Of a stretch of 64,000 bases of DNA, positions 13,975 through 27,301 are shown piece after piece (the stretch's first letter is position 1; each line of letters opens with the position of its first letter). The DNA lies in assembly GCA_013399855.1 (NCBI GenBank), contig VXAY01002459.1, forward strand, positions 1,838,191 to 1,902,190, given 5' to 3'. The stretch is from Oxyruncus cristatus (Eukaryota > Chordata > Aves > Passeriformes > Cotingidae). Under the pieces are notes generated by a model that made no database searches, was not told the DNA's origin, and saw only the letters and a program-made list of their open reading frames with translations. The position numbers and the translations under genes were made by a program.

Positions 13975-14415
13975 CTGAATCATTGAATGCTTTGGGTTGG
14001 AACAGACCTTAAAGATGATCTAATTCTAACCCCCCTGCCATGGGCAGGGACACTTTCCACTAGACCAGGTTGCTCAAAGTCCCATCCAACCTGGCCTTGA
14101 ACACCTCCAGGAATGGAGCATCCACAAGTTCCCTGGGCAACCTGTTCCAGTGCCTCACCACCCACACAGTAAAGAATTGTTTCCCTAATATCTAAACTAA
14201 ACCTACTCTCTTCCCTTTTAAGGCCATTCCTCCCTGTCCTGTCACTACAGGCCCTTTTAAAAAGTATTTCTCCATCTTTCTTGTAGGCTCCCTTCAGGCA
14301 TCAGAAGGCCACAACTAGCTCACCCCAGAGCCTTCCCAGATGGAACAATCCCAATTCTTTCAGCCTTTCCTCAGAGGAAAGGTGCTCCATCCCTCAAATC
14401 ATCTTGGTGGCCCTT
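13975..14415 (-). repeat. CR1 LINE 3' fragment, minus orientation
   Basis: Antisense CR1 with TTGGGTTGGAACAGACCTTA, ATGGGCAGGGACACTTTCCA, AGACCAGGTTGCTCAAAGTC, CCTGGCCTTGAACACCTCCA and CAGCCTTTCCTCAGAGG. At roughly 440 bp it extends further 5' than the short fragments and covers the untranslated tail and the end of ORF2. It is diverged and has no intact frame. Confidence 0.93.
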
Positions 14416-17400
14416 CACAGCAGTAGCACAGGCAGGACAGACATGGAGGCAAGAAGCAGGTGGCAGAAGTTTGATGGGAGGCCTGGGGTGGACAGTGAGG
14501 GAATAAAGTAAGGAGGAGATAATGAACAAAGATGAGAGAACAAGGCTGAAGTCACAGGGATGTCTCCCAACAGATTGATCTCTAATAGGACAGTAGTTCC
14601 CATTCACTGAAATAAGATTCAGTTCAGAGAAGTCCACTGTTGTGCAGTCACCCTATCTTCACCTAACCACTTTGTAGCTCATTTAGTGAGAACTACACTC
14701 ATTTTGCAGGGGAGTATATTTTAAATGCACTGTACATGGGGTAACATTTGACTTCTCTGTAATTCATTGCCTTGTTTTGCACTTTCCTCCTTTTCCAGTT
14801 CCCTCATTATCTACATAGTTTCCAGGGCAAAACTGGGATCTCACAGGCAGCCTAACTTGCTGCACAACCCCAATTCCCTCCTGGCAAGTGATTGGAGCAA
14901 TGCATGGCATTTAACAAGCCTTCTGCAAGAGTGGAAGGTAAGAGAGAGGCACACGTCACATGCCTGTTCCACCCTGTCAGCAATACCCACATGGTGTTAC
15001 AGACTGCCCTACGAACTAACAGAGAAATCCTGTGGGAAGGGCAACATTTGAAAAACAACAGAAGTCACATGAGGACAGAAACCGAGGGCTCTCAAATTGT
15101 GCCACTCCTTCACGATTTTGGATCCAGATTCATTTCAGAACAGACAAGCTTTCAGGGCTCATCTAGCCTTCTGAGATACAGACTAACACATCTGGTTTGC
15201 TCAGAGTGGGAGAAGACAGAAAAACCTTTGTGTTCAAGCTGTTCCAAAACCGAATTCTTCTCAGCAATTCAGAAGAAGAATGTAACTCCGATCTCCAAGA
15301 TCCCAAAGCTGCAACTGGGATCACCAGTTATTTTGCAGAGAGTACCTCTGGCTCTGCTGGAGCTATTCCATTTTGCACAAACAGTGCAAGGAGACTCTGC
15401 CTGGACAGCTGGTGACTGGAGCAGCCTCTCCACTTGTGCAGGCAACACAGGAACCTCATCCTGAACCTCAGCTTCCTGTTAGGAGCTTTCATAGAGGTAT
15501 TACTTGCTACTTGACAGCTGAACCTTTCTCTTTTCTTCTCTTTCACTCACTCAAAGGGTGACCAGGAAGATTTCTTGTAAATCAGATCAGGCTTCTTTAA
15601 CAAGAAAATTCCCCATCAGCTGCACCCATACAAGGCAGACATGGGGGAAATGGAGAGCTGTACAAGGCATCCTGAGAATTCCCACCTAAAAGCAGTCTGC
15701 TGAAATGAAAGCCAGAATTCAGCATTAGGGAGGCCTGATTCCTCCCTGACGATTTCAACCTCTGAGGTAAAATTAGCCATTTTGAGAGCAAAGATCAACC
15801 TCACTTCAGAGCCTGGACATCAGAAACCGGCAATTGTTGCAAGGCAGACACTGAACTTTGAAGTCCTGCACTTTCATTTAGTACAGCAAAAGTCCTTATC
15901 AGTCACTCAAACCTCCGTGACTTTCCTCCAAAGTGCACATTGCACTGAAGCTCCCTTGCTAAAGACTCTGAACTTTATCTTCCATTTCGAGAATACTCCT
16001 CGAAAAAATACAATTTGGCACTTCAAAAGAGACATTTGACTTGTCCTTGTCTCAAATGATTGCCCCTTAAAGCCCTTGAGCAACGGCAGCTTTGGGAAAA
16101 TTTCAAAGAGAAACGCTTTAGCATTTGGTATCAGAGAAAGTAGTTTGAGCTACTGTAATTCCCATTATCATCTTCTTGGCAAATGTACTATTGCTTAGTG
16201 AGACACACAGCTTAATTTTCTCAGTCCTATTTTTAAGCTGTAACACCTAACAAGTCTGATATTTAAGACGAAAAAAAGGTGATTTAATATATTCCTTTTC
16301 TCTAAATCTGAAGAAAATAACCGCTGCATTCATTTGGGGTAGTAAAAGGTAAAAAACATCATTAACTTAAAGCTTGTGTTAAGATGTAACCTGTTATTGT
16401 TAAGAAAACAACCATTATCTTCCATTTCAATTAAATATATCGTGTGTGTGCACTAATACATATGTACATTCATGCACACAGACACAGGTTTTTCTTTTTT
16501 TTTTTTTTAAGTCACAACACGTGAAAACAAACTCGCTCTGGTGTGTACACGCTTGTGCTCTAAAATCATTTGCCATATTTGGAAGCCAAAAAATCCCAAC
16601 CCCAAAGTGAGAATTACTAATATTTTTCTGCATTTCATTTAAAACACTTCAGTATCCATGCTGCTTTCTATCAGGTTCTCAGATATGCTCCATCCATCTG
16701 ATTCAAAACCTTACAGCAAGGTTACCAAGAGGAACAGAATCAGGTCAGCACATTAAACTAGATTTTTCTTTTACAACAGCTTCCAGGCAAATCTTCAGAT
16801 TTTCCATGTTATTTACAAGGACATTAAGAAGGTCTTGTGCTTTCTACCTCAGTGATTTATTCTTCCCATATGCAGATGTGGTAATTCTTTAGAAGCTGGT
16901 TAATTAAATGTTCTAGTAATAACAGTAGGATCTTGACAGAATAACTTTGATTTACCAACCTTATAAAAAGTCTGTCCTCACCTTTCAGAATCTGACTTTA
17001 ATATGGGATGTGCTAAATAAGAATAGTAATTCTCGCAATAAATTAGCTAAAAAGTCAGTGTTTGCCACCCCGAGATACGGCTGCAAATACAGTAAACGCT
17101 TTTACATAAGTATCTGACAATTTGTTATAAAATATTTACGAAAAGTATTTGCAATATCGGAAGTATCAAAAGTTAAGCTATTATTAGAAATGACTCGGTG
17201 AAAAGAGAGGCTCTTAAACAGACACCTACTACTTTTGTCAAATACAATTTGCATAACAGCACTACACTCCCACACAGTTTTGCTAAGAGATGAGGGAAAA
17301 CAAGATCTTCATTCGGATGGATTTCTATTTTTTTTTTTTTTTAACTAGTATGCATTTTGCATTCAAAGTAGGACTAGGTGTTTTTCTAAACACCACTAAA

Positions 17401-20400
17401 CTTAACCCCTACTTTGAAAATTAGGTATTAGGGTCCAAAAGTCAAATTTTCTTCTATTCAGGTGTTTTTCACTTGGACTAGGTGGGCTCTATTCCTAACC
17501 TTGATATGACACAAACCACAGAACATCCAGAACCACGTGCTTTGCTGACTTGCTCCATGCTGGATTTAAACATTCTAGGGGTGGCTGGTCACCTCAGCTG
17601 TTCACTGTCACAGCTGCAGCTTGGCGGCCAAGAGCTCTGCCACCTTCTTTCTCCTGGCCAGGTTCATTCTGTTTGCAGAACCTTGCACCCAGCTACAATT
17701 TGTCCTCCCTTAGAAGACTGAGTGTAGATCACACAGCCTATGGACTGAGGCTGCAAACACACCTGTGCTTAAGGTTTTGCACACATGAGTGGCCACAAGG
17801 AATTCAGTCACATCATAAAGGTAAACAACAGGACCAGCACATGGTACATTGATATAACACACTGTTACCACTAGAAAAATCGTCAGAAACCATCCCCTGT
17901 ATCCTGGCTGCCCTTTCCAGTCTTCTTCCCCACATCCTCTCTACTGAAAAAAGCTTGGATTCACCAGGACTATTACATGTCAGATGTAGTGCTGGATGGT
18001 GTGAACCACATGATTTCCCTCCTGCAGAAACTTGTAGGTTGGTTGTAAAAAAAGTTTTCAATAATTATAAAAAAATAACTGATAATCTGCGGTTGTTACC
18101 CATTCTCACCCAGGTTATCGTTAGAGTTACAACAGTGCTACAGCTTTAGGTAATGAATTCACGGAGAAATAATCGCTTACAAAAGCTTTTAGATGAGAAG
18201 AATCCCTGTAGAAAAAAATGTGAGTAATATCAGATTTACATGAGGTGAAGGTCAATAGCAAATGCACCAATGCGTTCCAAAATATATTTAGGTAAAACCA
18301 GAGGCATCTTCAAGAGGCTTTTTACTAAAAGTGTCATGTTTCTGTATGTACATATTCCATCAGGCCCAGCAAAAAATTCCAACCTTTTCTAAACTATAAC
18401 AGTATATGCAATCAAGGAATATGTTCTACAGCAAATACACTAGTATTTGCTTCCTTAAATGCCAATTAGAAGTTGTAGTTTTTCACACCAGAAAGTGTCA
18501 TACCAGCAGTCAATCATACATACAACCAGATTTTATATATCAGCTTTATCACCAGGCTGGTAGTAACCAGAACACAAGTACTGGGGTCCTGCAAATAAAA
18601 GCTACAAATAAATCCCACCACTCTTGCTGCTACGTAAACATGCTCAGCAGGTTCCCTGACTGGACACTAACCATAAGATTGACCTGGGACAGAGTCTTCC
18701 CTAGGCTGCTTTTCCTCAGTTTTAGGAAAAATGCTCTTTAGTTACTTGAAGTTACATAGCTCAACAAAAAAGTATTTAATATTCTTCCTACAAAGAAGTC
18801 CTGATAGTACATTTATATCAAAGACACCATTAGCTTGCCCGTAAAATCCCTTAGGAAAAGTCTTACCTTATGTGGAAGAGACAAATTAAACCCAAGTTTG
18901 CAGTTTGAGACTTTTTTTTTTTTTTCTGCTAAGGATGAATTTATCTCTTTTCAGTTCGGTACCTCTGTGCTTTCTTCTGACCTAATTTTGTCTGTGATAA
19001 ATGTCAGAGTTTCAGTGGAGTCACTTGAGCTCCTGTAAGAAAAGAACTGAAGTAAAAAATGAAGGCACTCAACATTCCTGCTCTGACAGATTGCTTGTCA
19101 GGACACTAAAAGCCTTGCAAGGCTATAGGTGAGGTAAAGCCCCAGAACTACCATTCTTTTAGACAAAATTGCATTTTGGTTTTCTACTGCTTATTCTGTA
19201 CTAACATAACAAAGTTAAAGCCCATTCAGACTACGCGGGTCTACAATTTGTACAGGCCCGGTCCAGGCTGTTTTACGGGATTCGTTCCCAGGGGTATTGC
19301 ATGACTAGAAAACATTCAAATTAAATTTCGGCCCTGGTTTAGACAGGAGAAAAACAGCAAATGCCTTCTACTGAGAGGCACTGCAAAGCACAGCTGGTCA
19401 AAGAAGTTTCTCAGTTGAAATAGTTTCTGTTCTTTCCCTACCTGAGCACTTTGCAGGGAATGCTTTTCACTTGCTGGTGGAGGGTCAGCAAATCCTAAGG
19501 ACACACAAACACAGTTGCACCTGTTCTTGCAGAAATGGGCAGAAAACAACCACAGACAGTGCAGGGGGAGAATCCCCATCCCAAACCTTCTGGGTGTATC
19601 CCGAGGTGCTTTGGAGGACCCACCACCACCAAAGTCCACATTGAAGGATGAGGCAGCCAGGAAAGCACAGACCCCTCAGGTAACAAAGACATTAAAAGGG
19701 CCGTGCCAAGAGGTCTTCCAGCCCCATATCCTGTCCCAGATGGTATCCTGGAGGAATCACTGAGGCAAGCACACTGTGATTTTTCCTCTACTGTATGCTC
19801 CCAGCTTCTGACAGCCTGCAGCCCTGGGGCTTACGGAGCCGGCAGGCGTTTCTTTCCAAGGCTACCAGCGACATCAGGGCTCACTGCTCGCCCACGCTAC
19901 AGCCCCCCTGCATTTCTAGGACTCATTTATCTCTACCTCAACAAGAGAAAAGTCCCTGCTACAGCAAAAACTTCAGCTGGTGGGGAACACTGAAGAAATT
20001 AGATCAGATAATCCCATCACCACATAACACACTTAAAGAAGAAGAGTCTCTCTCTGGAAACTGTCCCAAAGCATTGACACCTTATGAAACAGTTGGTGGG
20101 AGGGCAACGTTGTGTGACTACAATTAAACAACATATGACTACATGATACATAATCTTTAGCCTTGGGATAACGTAATAAAAACATTAAGAAATGCATTGC
20201 TTATTGTAGAAACGTAACCAATTTGTGCTATTTTGATACCATGATGAGGTTCATTCAATTCACTGAAAATGCTATAAAATAGTTTAACCTAAGAGTAAAT
20301 GTGTAAATATATTCTGAGGTCTCAGTTTCCTGAAGAGGGAAGTGTTTTGTTAGTTAAAACCAAGAAAGGTAACCCCAGTTCCATCTCCTTTTAGTGAAAA

Positions 20401-23227
20401 AACCCCCAAAAGATACTTTACCTGAAGCATATGAGAATAAAAATCATCTGTTTACGCTGCTAATGAACACTCACTTCATATTAGATGAGCAAGGAAATAT
20501 ATTCATCAGAAGAGCCTTTTCCTCTATTAGAACTACTCAGTTTTTTCCTAATGTCTCCTCAATCCTATAGAAAAATAAATAAATAACCCCTTTTTAAGGA
20601 ATAGGGTTATCAGATTTTTGAACTAATAGTAAAACACAGAATTGTAGACATATAAGAGTACAGTGTTTCCCAAGCCTATGTGATAAAAACTGTCACTGTC
20701 TTTAAATGATTGACTGAGGCTCTGAAAAGTCAATATTTAATGGTACATTTCAAGTCTGACTTTCAGATGCCCAAATGAACAGTTCCAAACAAAAACAAAC
20801 AAAAATTTTTTGAAAATCAGTATCTAAAACAGTAGAGCTACAGCTCCTCTGCAGTTCAGTTGGTAGAAAACTGGTACATTCACAAGACCAGCACAACACA
20901 GCACATCCACATTCCTTCAGTAGTATTAAAACTTACAGTGCCACATAAGAGGAACACATTTGTGAAAGCCTTTATAGCTTACATTCCTGTTTTTGAAGGA
21001 AGATCAGACAGTTTTCATACATTCTATTGCTTAAACACTTCTTCATCTCTTAGAAAGTATTTGGATTTTCACAGGTTTAAGGAAATTCAGTGTTGTCCCC
21101 CAATGCCAATGACTCCAAGGCACTGAAGTAGTGTATCTTTTGAAAGCTCACCCTAAATTTAAAAGGAAATGCAAAAGGCACAGATATGGACGTATTAATC
21201 TTTAGTATTCGCTCTTGCACCATCCATTCTCACCTTTTTCACAGAACTTAAATACCCAGGCCAAACAACAGCATCCTGATCATGTAGAAATTAACCCCAA
21301 GATTCTTTTGCAGCAGTGAGATTTAAAATTCTCAGTTTTCATTCACTTCTGATAGCAAAGTCATTGCATTTCTATTCTAATTATCTTTTCCTACTAGAAG
21401 AAATATAATCTTATATAAGTAATTAATAATAATTATCAGAATGACAGTTATGGAAAACACATCAGCAATATATTCATAGCTTCATATTTCTTCTGTTGCA
21501 TGTTTTCCTAGCTTTGGCACTCCTTTTATGTAGGCTTTTTAGCTTGTGCTTGAATTGTTCTGGCATTTAGAACTTTGAGAAAAAGTTCTGAATAGGATTT
21601 TGGAAAAAGCAGTTGGGGCTGCACCAGAGAAAGGAAAATAAAATGTTGTTTTACATATATATATAATGTTGCTATCTGCCTTCCATGATTATAGAGGTAA
21701 CAGGATTTCCAAAGATGGGATTAGAAACTGCACATTTCCTCCACTTGAGAAACAAGCAGGGCTTTTCCTTCTGAGAACTGGAGGAGGGAATTACAGGGGT
21801 ACATTCAGCACTGGTTTGTAAAGCAAAACAGAAACAACCACCTCTGTCAATATTATTACTATGAGTTCACAGAGAGCACTAGAGCACTCAGCACCAGACA
21901 TTAACAGGGAAAAAGACAACTAAGCCCTTATTTGCAAGTCCCACAGGAGTCCTGGTAAGGCAATGGGTTCGGGGAGCTCCCTGGCAATTTCACAGCCCAG
22001 CACTGAGGAGGTTTGCAAGGAAGAAACCACTGCGTGAAAACAGCTCCTGCCAGCCTGTTTGTTTTCTGCAGCACCATCAGGTCTGCGGCAGCAACTCTCC
22101 GTCTTCCAGACTTCTCAGGGATCACGGGAGAGGAGTTGTCCCTTCTGCATTTACTTATTCCACCTGCTCCCGAGACAAGTTTGCACAGTGGTTTGATCTC
22201 TTAGGACTGAGAGGACTGGAAAGCAGCTAATTCTGCCAGGAGTGATGACCGAAAACCTCTTCCCCTCCTCTTCCTTCGGGAGGAAAGAAGTACAACTAAA
22301 TAAGGACTAAAAGCTGGATCCTAGTACCCGTTGCCACTAAATGGTCATTTAGCAAGGCTGTTTTGCATTGGTATCCAAGTTGCTGCTGCTGTTTGTGCAA
22401 ACACTGATCCATGGCAGCCATGCAAAAAGCCACACACGAAACACTTCCAACCTCTGGAATCTTACAGTTTGCTCAGGACACAAAGATTTTAATAGAGGGG
22501 GAACAAAACAAACAAATTAGAATCCAAAAATGACAGTTTAAGCCCACTTTTCTCTCTGGCATTTACCCCCCAAAAAATAGCTTTGTTGAAGTTCCATTTA
22601 GCACAGAAATAGCTAATAGCTGAATAATTCCCTATGGGACGCTCACTCCAATAGTTTTATTACTGGCATAACACTGAATTTTAATTGACTTTGATGTTAC
22701 AGTTCTTCTAAAATGAATCTTATTCTGCTTTTAACCATATTGTAGATAACATTTTCTTTCATACTACCTATGAAGTGACAATATTATTCAAGACTTGCAG
22801 TGTGAATATATCAGATCCACAGAACTAAGTAACATTCTGAAAAGTGTTGGTTCCACATAGCACCAAAACCTGTAAACTTATACTTGACCTATAATCTCTA
22901 TAGATTTTTTCTGTTTCTTTTATACTTTTGTTATGGTTCATGACTTTTTAAAGTGATTTTTAGAAGTATTAATTTTTCAGAGATCAAAACAAAAAAAAAG
23001 AATCTTTAAATCATTTTTAAAGTTTGTGTGTTTGCAGAGGTCTTAGTAGCTTTGAATTAAAACATTGATTATCAGCTTTCAAGATGGAACCACTGAGCCC
23101 TTGAAAACAAATCTGCTCGTGTGGCAGCCTACAGCCATCCAGAGCTTGTTGAAATGCAAGCCTGTAGTTTGCCTTTTTCTGAACATACAGTATATTCCAT
23201 TTCTCCTCTCTTGAGGAAGACAGAATA
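14416..23227. other. Gene-free sequence
   Basis: No recognised gene. It contains interrupted GT/CA repeats and a T-run near 16437-16508, T-runs near 17329-17342 and 18910-18925, and a short AT repeat at 21654-21665. A 190-codon plus-strand frame at 14892-15464 has no family resemblance. The patches at 19550-19950 and 21950-22260 are somewhat GC-richer. Confidence 0.55.
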
Positions 23228-23268
23228 CACACACAAACACATGCATGCATATATATATATATATATAT
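23228..23268. repeat. CA then AT dinucleotide repeat at gap edge
   Basis: ACACACACAAACACATGCAT, then ATGCAT, then about ten AT units running into the gap. This is the kind of simple repeat that breaks short-read assembly. Confidence 0.95.
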
Positions 23269-23463
23269 NNNNNNNNNNNNNNNNNNNNNNNNNNNNNNNN
23301 NNNNNNNNNNNNNNNNNNNNNNNNNNNNNNNNNNNNNNNNNNNNNNNNNNNNNNNNNNNNNNNNNNNNNNNNNNNNNNNNNNNNNNNNNNNNNNNNNNNN
23401 NNNNNNNNNNNNNNNNNNNNNNNNNNNNNNNNNNNNNNNNNNNNNNNNNNNNNNNNNNNNNNN
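23269..23463. other. Assembly gap (195 N)
   Basis: 195 undetermined bases, flanked on the left by CATGCATGCATATATATATA-type dinucleotide repeat (to 23268) and on the right by 23 T (23464-23486). Any frame that crosses it is meaningless. Confidence 0.99.
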
Positions 23464-23486
23464 TTTTTTTTTTTTTTTTTTTTTTT
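23464..23486. repeat. T23 homopolymer at gap edge
   Basis: An uninterrupted run of 23 T immediately right of the gap, followed by AAACACAG. The run may be longer inside the gap. Confidence 0.95.
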
Positions 23487-26400
23487 AAACACAGTTTGAG
23501 GTCTCCTGAGTGGGAAAGAAAGAGCATTCAACCAGCTTCTCTACAAGTTCGTGGTTCTAGAAGTAAGACTCTGTTCTTCCATTTCTGCTCAGCTTCCTTT
23601 CCATACACTGGGGAGGACACGTCTTTCTCCACTCTGTCTTTTAAAATTAAAACATGTTGAAGATCATTATTCACTCTTACCATCAATGATTTGAGTACAT
23701 TAACAGCAGAACTTCTCTCAGCTGGGGTTTCAAGAATATACTCGAACACAAACCAGGAGGTGATGATGAGACTACACATCTCCAAGTTTCGTGTTGCTCC
23801 CCGTCCCAAGTGAGTGTCAGGCCCAGTTGTTGCAGGACTGTGTTTGCTCGGGAGTATCTGCTCATAAACCACAGCAGACAAAATTCGGCTCTCCAAAACT
23901 GAAAGCACGTTTCCAAGAAGTGCATAATCAATCTTTCAGAGGACAGGTAAGGCAGGAATCTATTTTTCATATCTTTATAACCCCTCACTACAACGTATAT
24001 TAAGATTTTTTCCAATTGTGTGTCATTTCAGACTGTACAGGTTACAACTACGTATTCCCACTGAGCGTTTCCATTACAGCATAAACTTTGCTGAATGAAC
24101 TGCACAGAACACTTACTTACAAGCCTTGATATGTGAAGAGGGGATAGCGCTGCACTATTTTAGTTTTAACACACAGGACAACAAATTATTCCAGAAGTCT
24201 CCCAGTGTATTCTAGAAAGAGCTTAACAACTGCAAAATCAAGGACTATAATGACGGAAAAGCATTTACTGCACACTTTGGGTCTGCAACAAGGCACACGT
24301 ATAGCTGGTAATAACATGAGGGCAGACAAAGTACTGTTTTCTTGGAGTTTGTTAAAAAAAAATTGCTCTTTTTATTTTAATTCTTTCACCACTGTAGACA
24401 GTCCATTAAGAAAAACATACCTCAGTCTGGCATTCCACAGCTACAGGTTTCTCACTCCAGGCTGAGCCCAGCAAATTTGCATAAAATGAATAAAGATCCG
24501 TGTGATAAAAGAACCGAGTGATATTACTGAGTGTATTACTGCATGAATTAACTCCATCCTTGACTTTTGGCAAACCTTGTCTCTGAATATGTTACACCGA
24601 GTACGACGTACAGCCGAAAAAGTTACTGATGCTTCTCAGCAAAGCGTTTCAAAGGGGAACTGGAGGAAAAGCTCAGCACCAGAAGCATGACACATTTCCT
24701 TATATTCTGGGCCAGAATTTTGAGGGAGCAGGCTGGCAGCTGAGGACTGCTGTCAGCCCCGGAGCTTTGGGAAGTGACAGAAGTCCATCGTCACCAGGCT
24801 GACAGCCCTGTGACGCGCTGCCAGCAGCGCACAGTGGGGCACGGCTGGGACAGTCAGGGACAGGCTGAGCTCAGTGGAGCAGGTGGAGCATCGTCTTTGG
24901 CCAAGGAACGAGAAGGAAGGAGGGCAGCAAGCACGGAGCAGCTGCTGCGTTAATTAAATCCATCAAATGGCACATTTGACACCACAAATGGCTCAATGCC
25001 GCCCTCAGTTCCTCAGCTCTCGCCGAGTGCTGTAAGTTACAAGCCATGGAAAAGTAATTATTATGGCAAGAAGGAAAATTGCAACAGGTCTCGAGAGCTG
25101 GGCTTTTAAACTTCTTGTTGTATGAAAATTGAATATCAGACAGATTTTGTGCTGTACAGTGGTTTCTGTTTGACAGGGTAACTTTGAATAAACAAATATG
25201 TATCTTCTTTCTTGCCATATGACTTCATATAACGTACAATGTTAAGGGAGAAAGAGAAAACTTAGAAGTCCTAAAGCACAAGGGCAAATGCTTGCAGGAA
25301 AGCTCTTGCAGACATGCTACAGCAGACCCAAATTCAATCCATCTTTATGACTTTGATCACAAGCATATCTGAACATCTCAGGTTATCTCTGACACATTAA
25401 TACAGTGCTAATTTGGGACTGAGTGGCACAGAAGCAAACAATGAACACCACTTAAATTCATCAAGAATTAAAAAGCCGCCAACAGACCTAGTCCAAAACT
25501 TGTAAAACACTAATCATACCTTACAATATGTCCAGCAAATAATATTATGCTCCTTTGTAGCTTTTGACACACAGACTCTCCCCTCAAATTTGGCCAGTCA
25601 TTCTCAGTACTCTGTTAAGTGCATCTCAGAGGGGTGTGTAGGAGGAACTCCTTACTGTCTGCTGGATGAAGAAACGTAATATATGCCACAGGAGAGGCAA
25701 ACAAAAAGGCAAGACAGAGTCAAAGGAGAAAAGCTCTCTTTAGAGAGTTTTCTTTCTCCATTCAGCCTCCTGGTAAAATCCCAGCTGGCTCCATGAGCGG
25801 GAAGTGATACAGAAGGTAAAGGCAGCAGCTGCTTAGGCACACCCCTAGACTGTGTTACATGCCAAGAACCTGCACCACCTTCCCCTCCTGCATCCCCGTC
25901 ATGCAGAGCAGGGTCACGGAGTTTTTCCCTGCCCTTCCTTCCCCAAGGGCCGATCTGACCCTTCCTGCCCTCTGCTTGTCAGCCCTGCAAATGGAACCAA
26001 TAGTTGGCTGCACATTAGCTCAGAACATGCTGACATACCACTCTGGAGAGCCAATTTAAAAGGTTAATAACTTTTTAAATCCAATTAGAGAACCTAATTA
26101 GCTAAAGCAATCTTTGGTCTGCCTACTAAATCTCAAACTAGGTGAGTGCAATAAAGATTAATCTCTTCCTTGTTCTTTTGTAGGCAGCAAATAGGATGCT
26201 GGAGCCCCCCAGCACTTCTGCTTTCAGGTAGGAACCACAATGACCTGAGCAAGTTCTGGTTTGAACTTCAGAGCAAGTTCTAAACCAACAGAAAAGCTCA
26301 AGCCACAAACATTGTGTTCCACTGTCATGATTCAAATATACCATGATGCTGACACTTTGATCCAGACAAGCACTACCAAGAATGCAATTTTGTCATTTTT

Positions 26401-27264
26401 GGAGCAGCTAGCATGGCACAGGGGGTCAAAAGGATCTGATTTGTCAGGAACAGTAGCAAAAAACATGGTGCCCAAAATTATAGACAGCAATTTTATTTTT
26501 TCACACAAGTATATCTGTGGAATTTTTCCTCTGTGACCTCAACCAGGTCAGATCATCTTATACCCACTTCTTCACATGTACACACTTCCAAACAGGCAAA
26601 AAACCCTAGTCAGTTAGTTACTAACCCACTAATTAATTAGTAGTTAACCTGCTCTAGGCATCCAACTGAAAACTCATTTCATAAACTATTCTCTTTCCTG
26701 CTACACATCACTAGCAGACATATAAAATGAATATATAAATAAGTAAAATCACTATTTCCCCAGAAACTTAAACCAAACCAAAATAAAATAACCTACAACA
26801 ACAGCCCTTAAAAATTTCAAGTGCATGGCTACCCTGAATCTGCTATTTATACACAACCTTAAGATAGAAAGACTAAATTCACAGTATGTTAGATTAAACA
26901 TCTTCTAATAAACTATCCTCAATTCTCCTGTTCATAGACGCTCCAGGGTCTCAGAAAGCCCCACTGGATGCCTAGGAATGCTCCCTGGGAGCTGGTGCAT
27001 CCTGCCAAAGCCATGGCATTGGTACCAGTCACAAAGGGAACTTCAGAGGAAAAGGACCAGTTGCTACGAACACCACAGTACCCACCACTGGCTGTTTCAA
27101 ACTCAGAAAGCAGTTTAGCAGAATGGCCACACTAACTGCACCCATTAGAGGAAACCACTGGAAGAAGCTGCCTACCCTAAAATAGTCCCTAATCACCTCA
27201 GCCTTTCCCTGGTAAAATCTACACCTCATTTCCAGCCCCAGAGGAAGAAAGGAGTTGTTCCGAC
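23487..27264. other. Gene-free sequence with possible conserved non-coding patches
   Basis: No exon recognised. The stretch 24930-25220 and the AT-motif clusters at 26060-26110 and 26613-26648 have the composition of vertebrate conserved non-coding elements, but this cannot be tested by eye. Confidence 0.45.
26613..26648. promoter_or_regulatory. Cluster of AT palindromes (GTTAGTTACTAAC, ACTAATTAATTAGT, GTTAAC)
   Basis: Three adjacent palindromes: GTTAGT-T-ACTAAC (26613-26625), ACTAATTAATTAGT (26628-26641) and GTTAAC (26643-26648). The first has the geometry of an HNF1-type site with one symmetric change per half. This is a candidate homeodomain-factor cluster and is not proven. Confidence 0.3.
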
Positions 27265-27280
27265 CCACGTGAAGACGTGG
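27265..27280. promoter_or_regulatory. CCACGT-GAAG-ACGTGG inverted repeat with E-box
   Basis: A perfect 6-bp inverted repeat around GAAG, containing the E-box CACGTG at 27266-27271 and an ACGTGG half-site. It lies just upstream of the CpG-dense block. bHLH-zip or bZIP binding is plausible but not demonstrated. Confidence 0.35.
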
Positions 27281-27301
27281 CTGGAAGTGTAAAATTATTT
27301 T

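Noticed and set aside
23079..23660. Long open frames on both strands containing unknown residues
   Set aside because: They exist only because the N gap was read through; the flanks are AT repeat and T-run.
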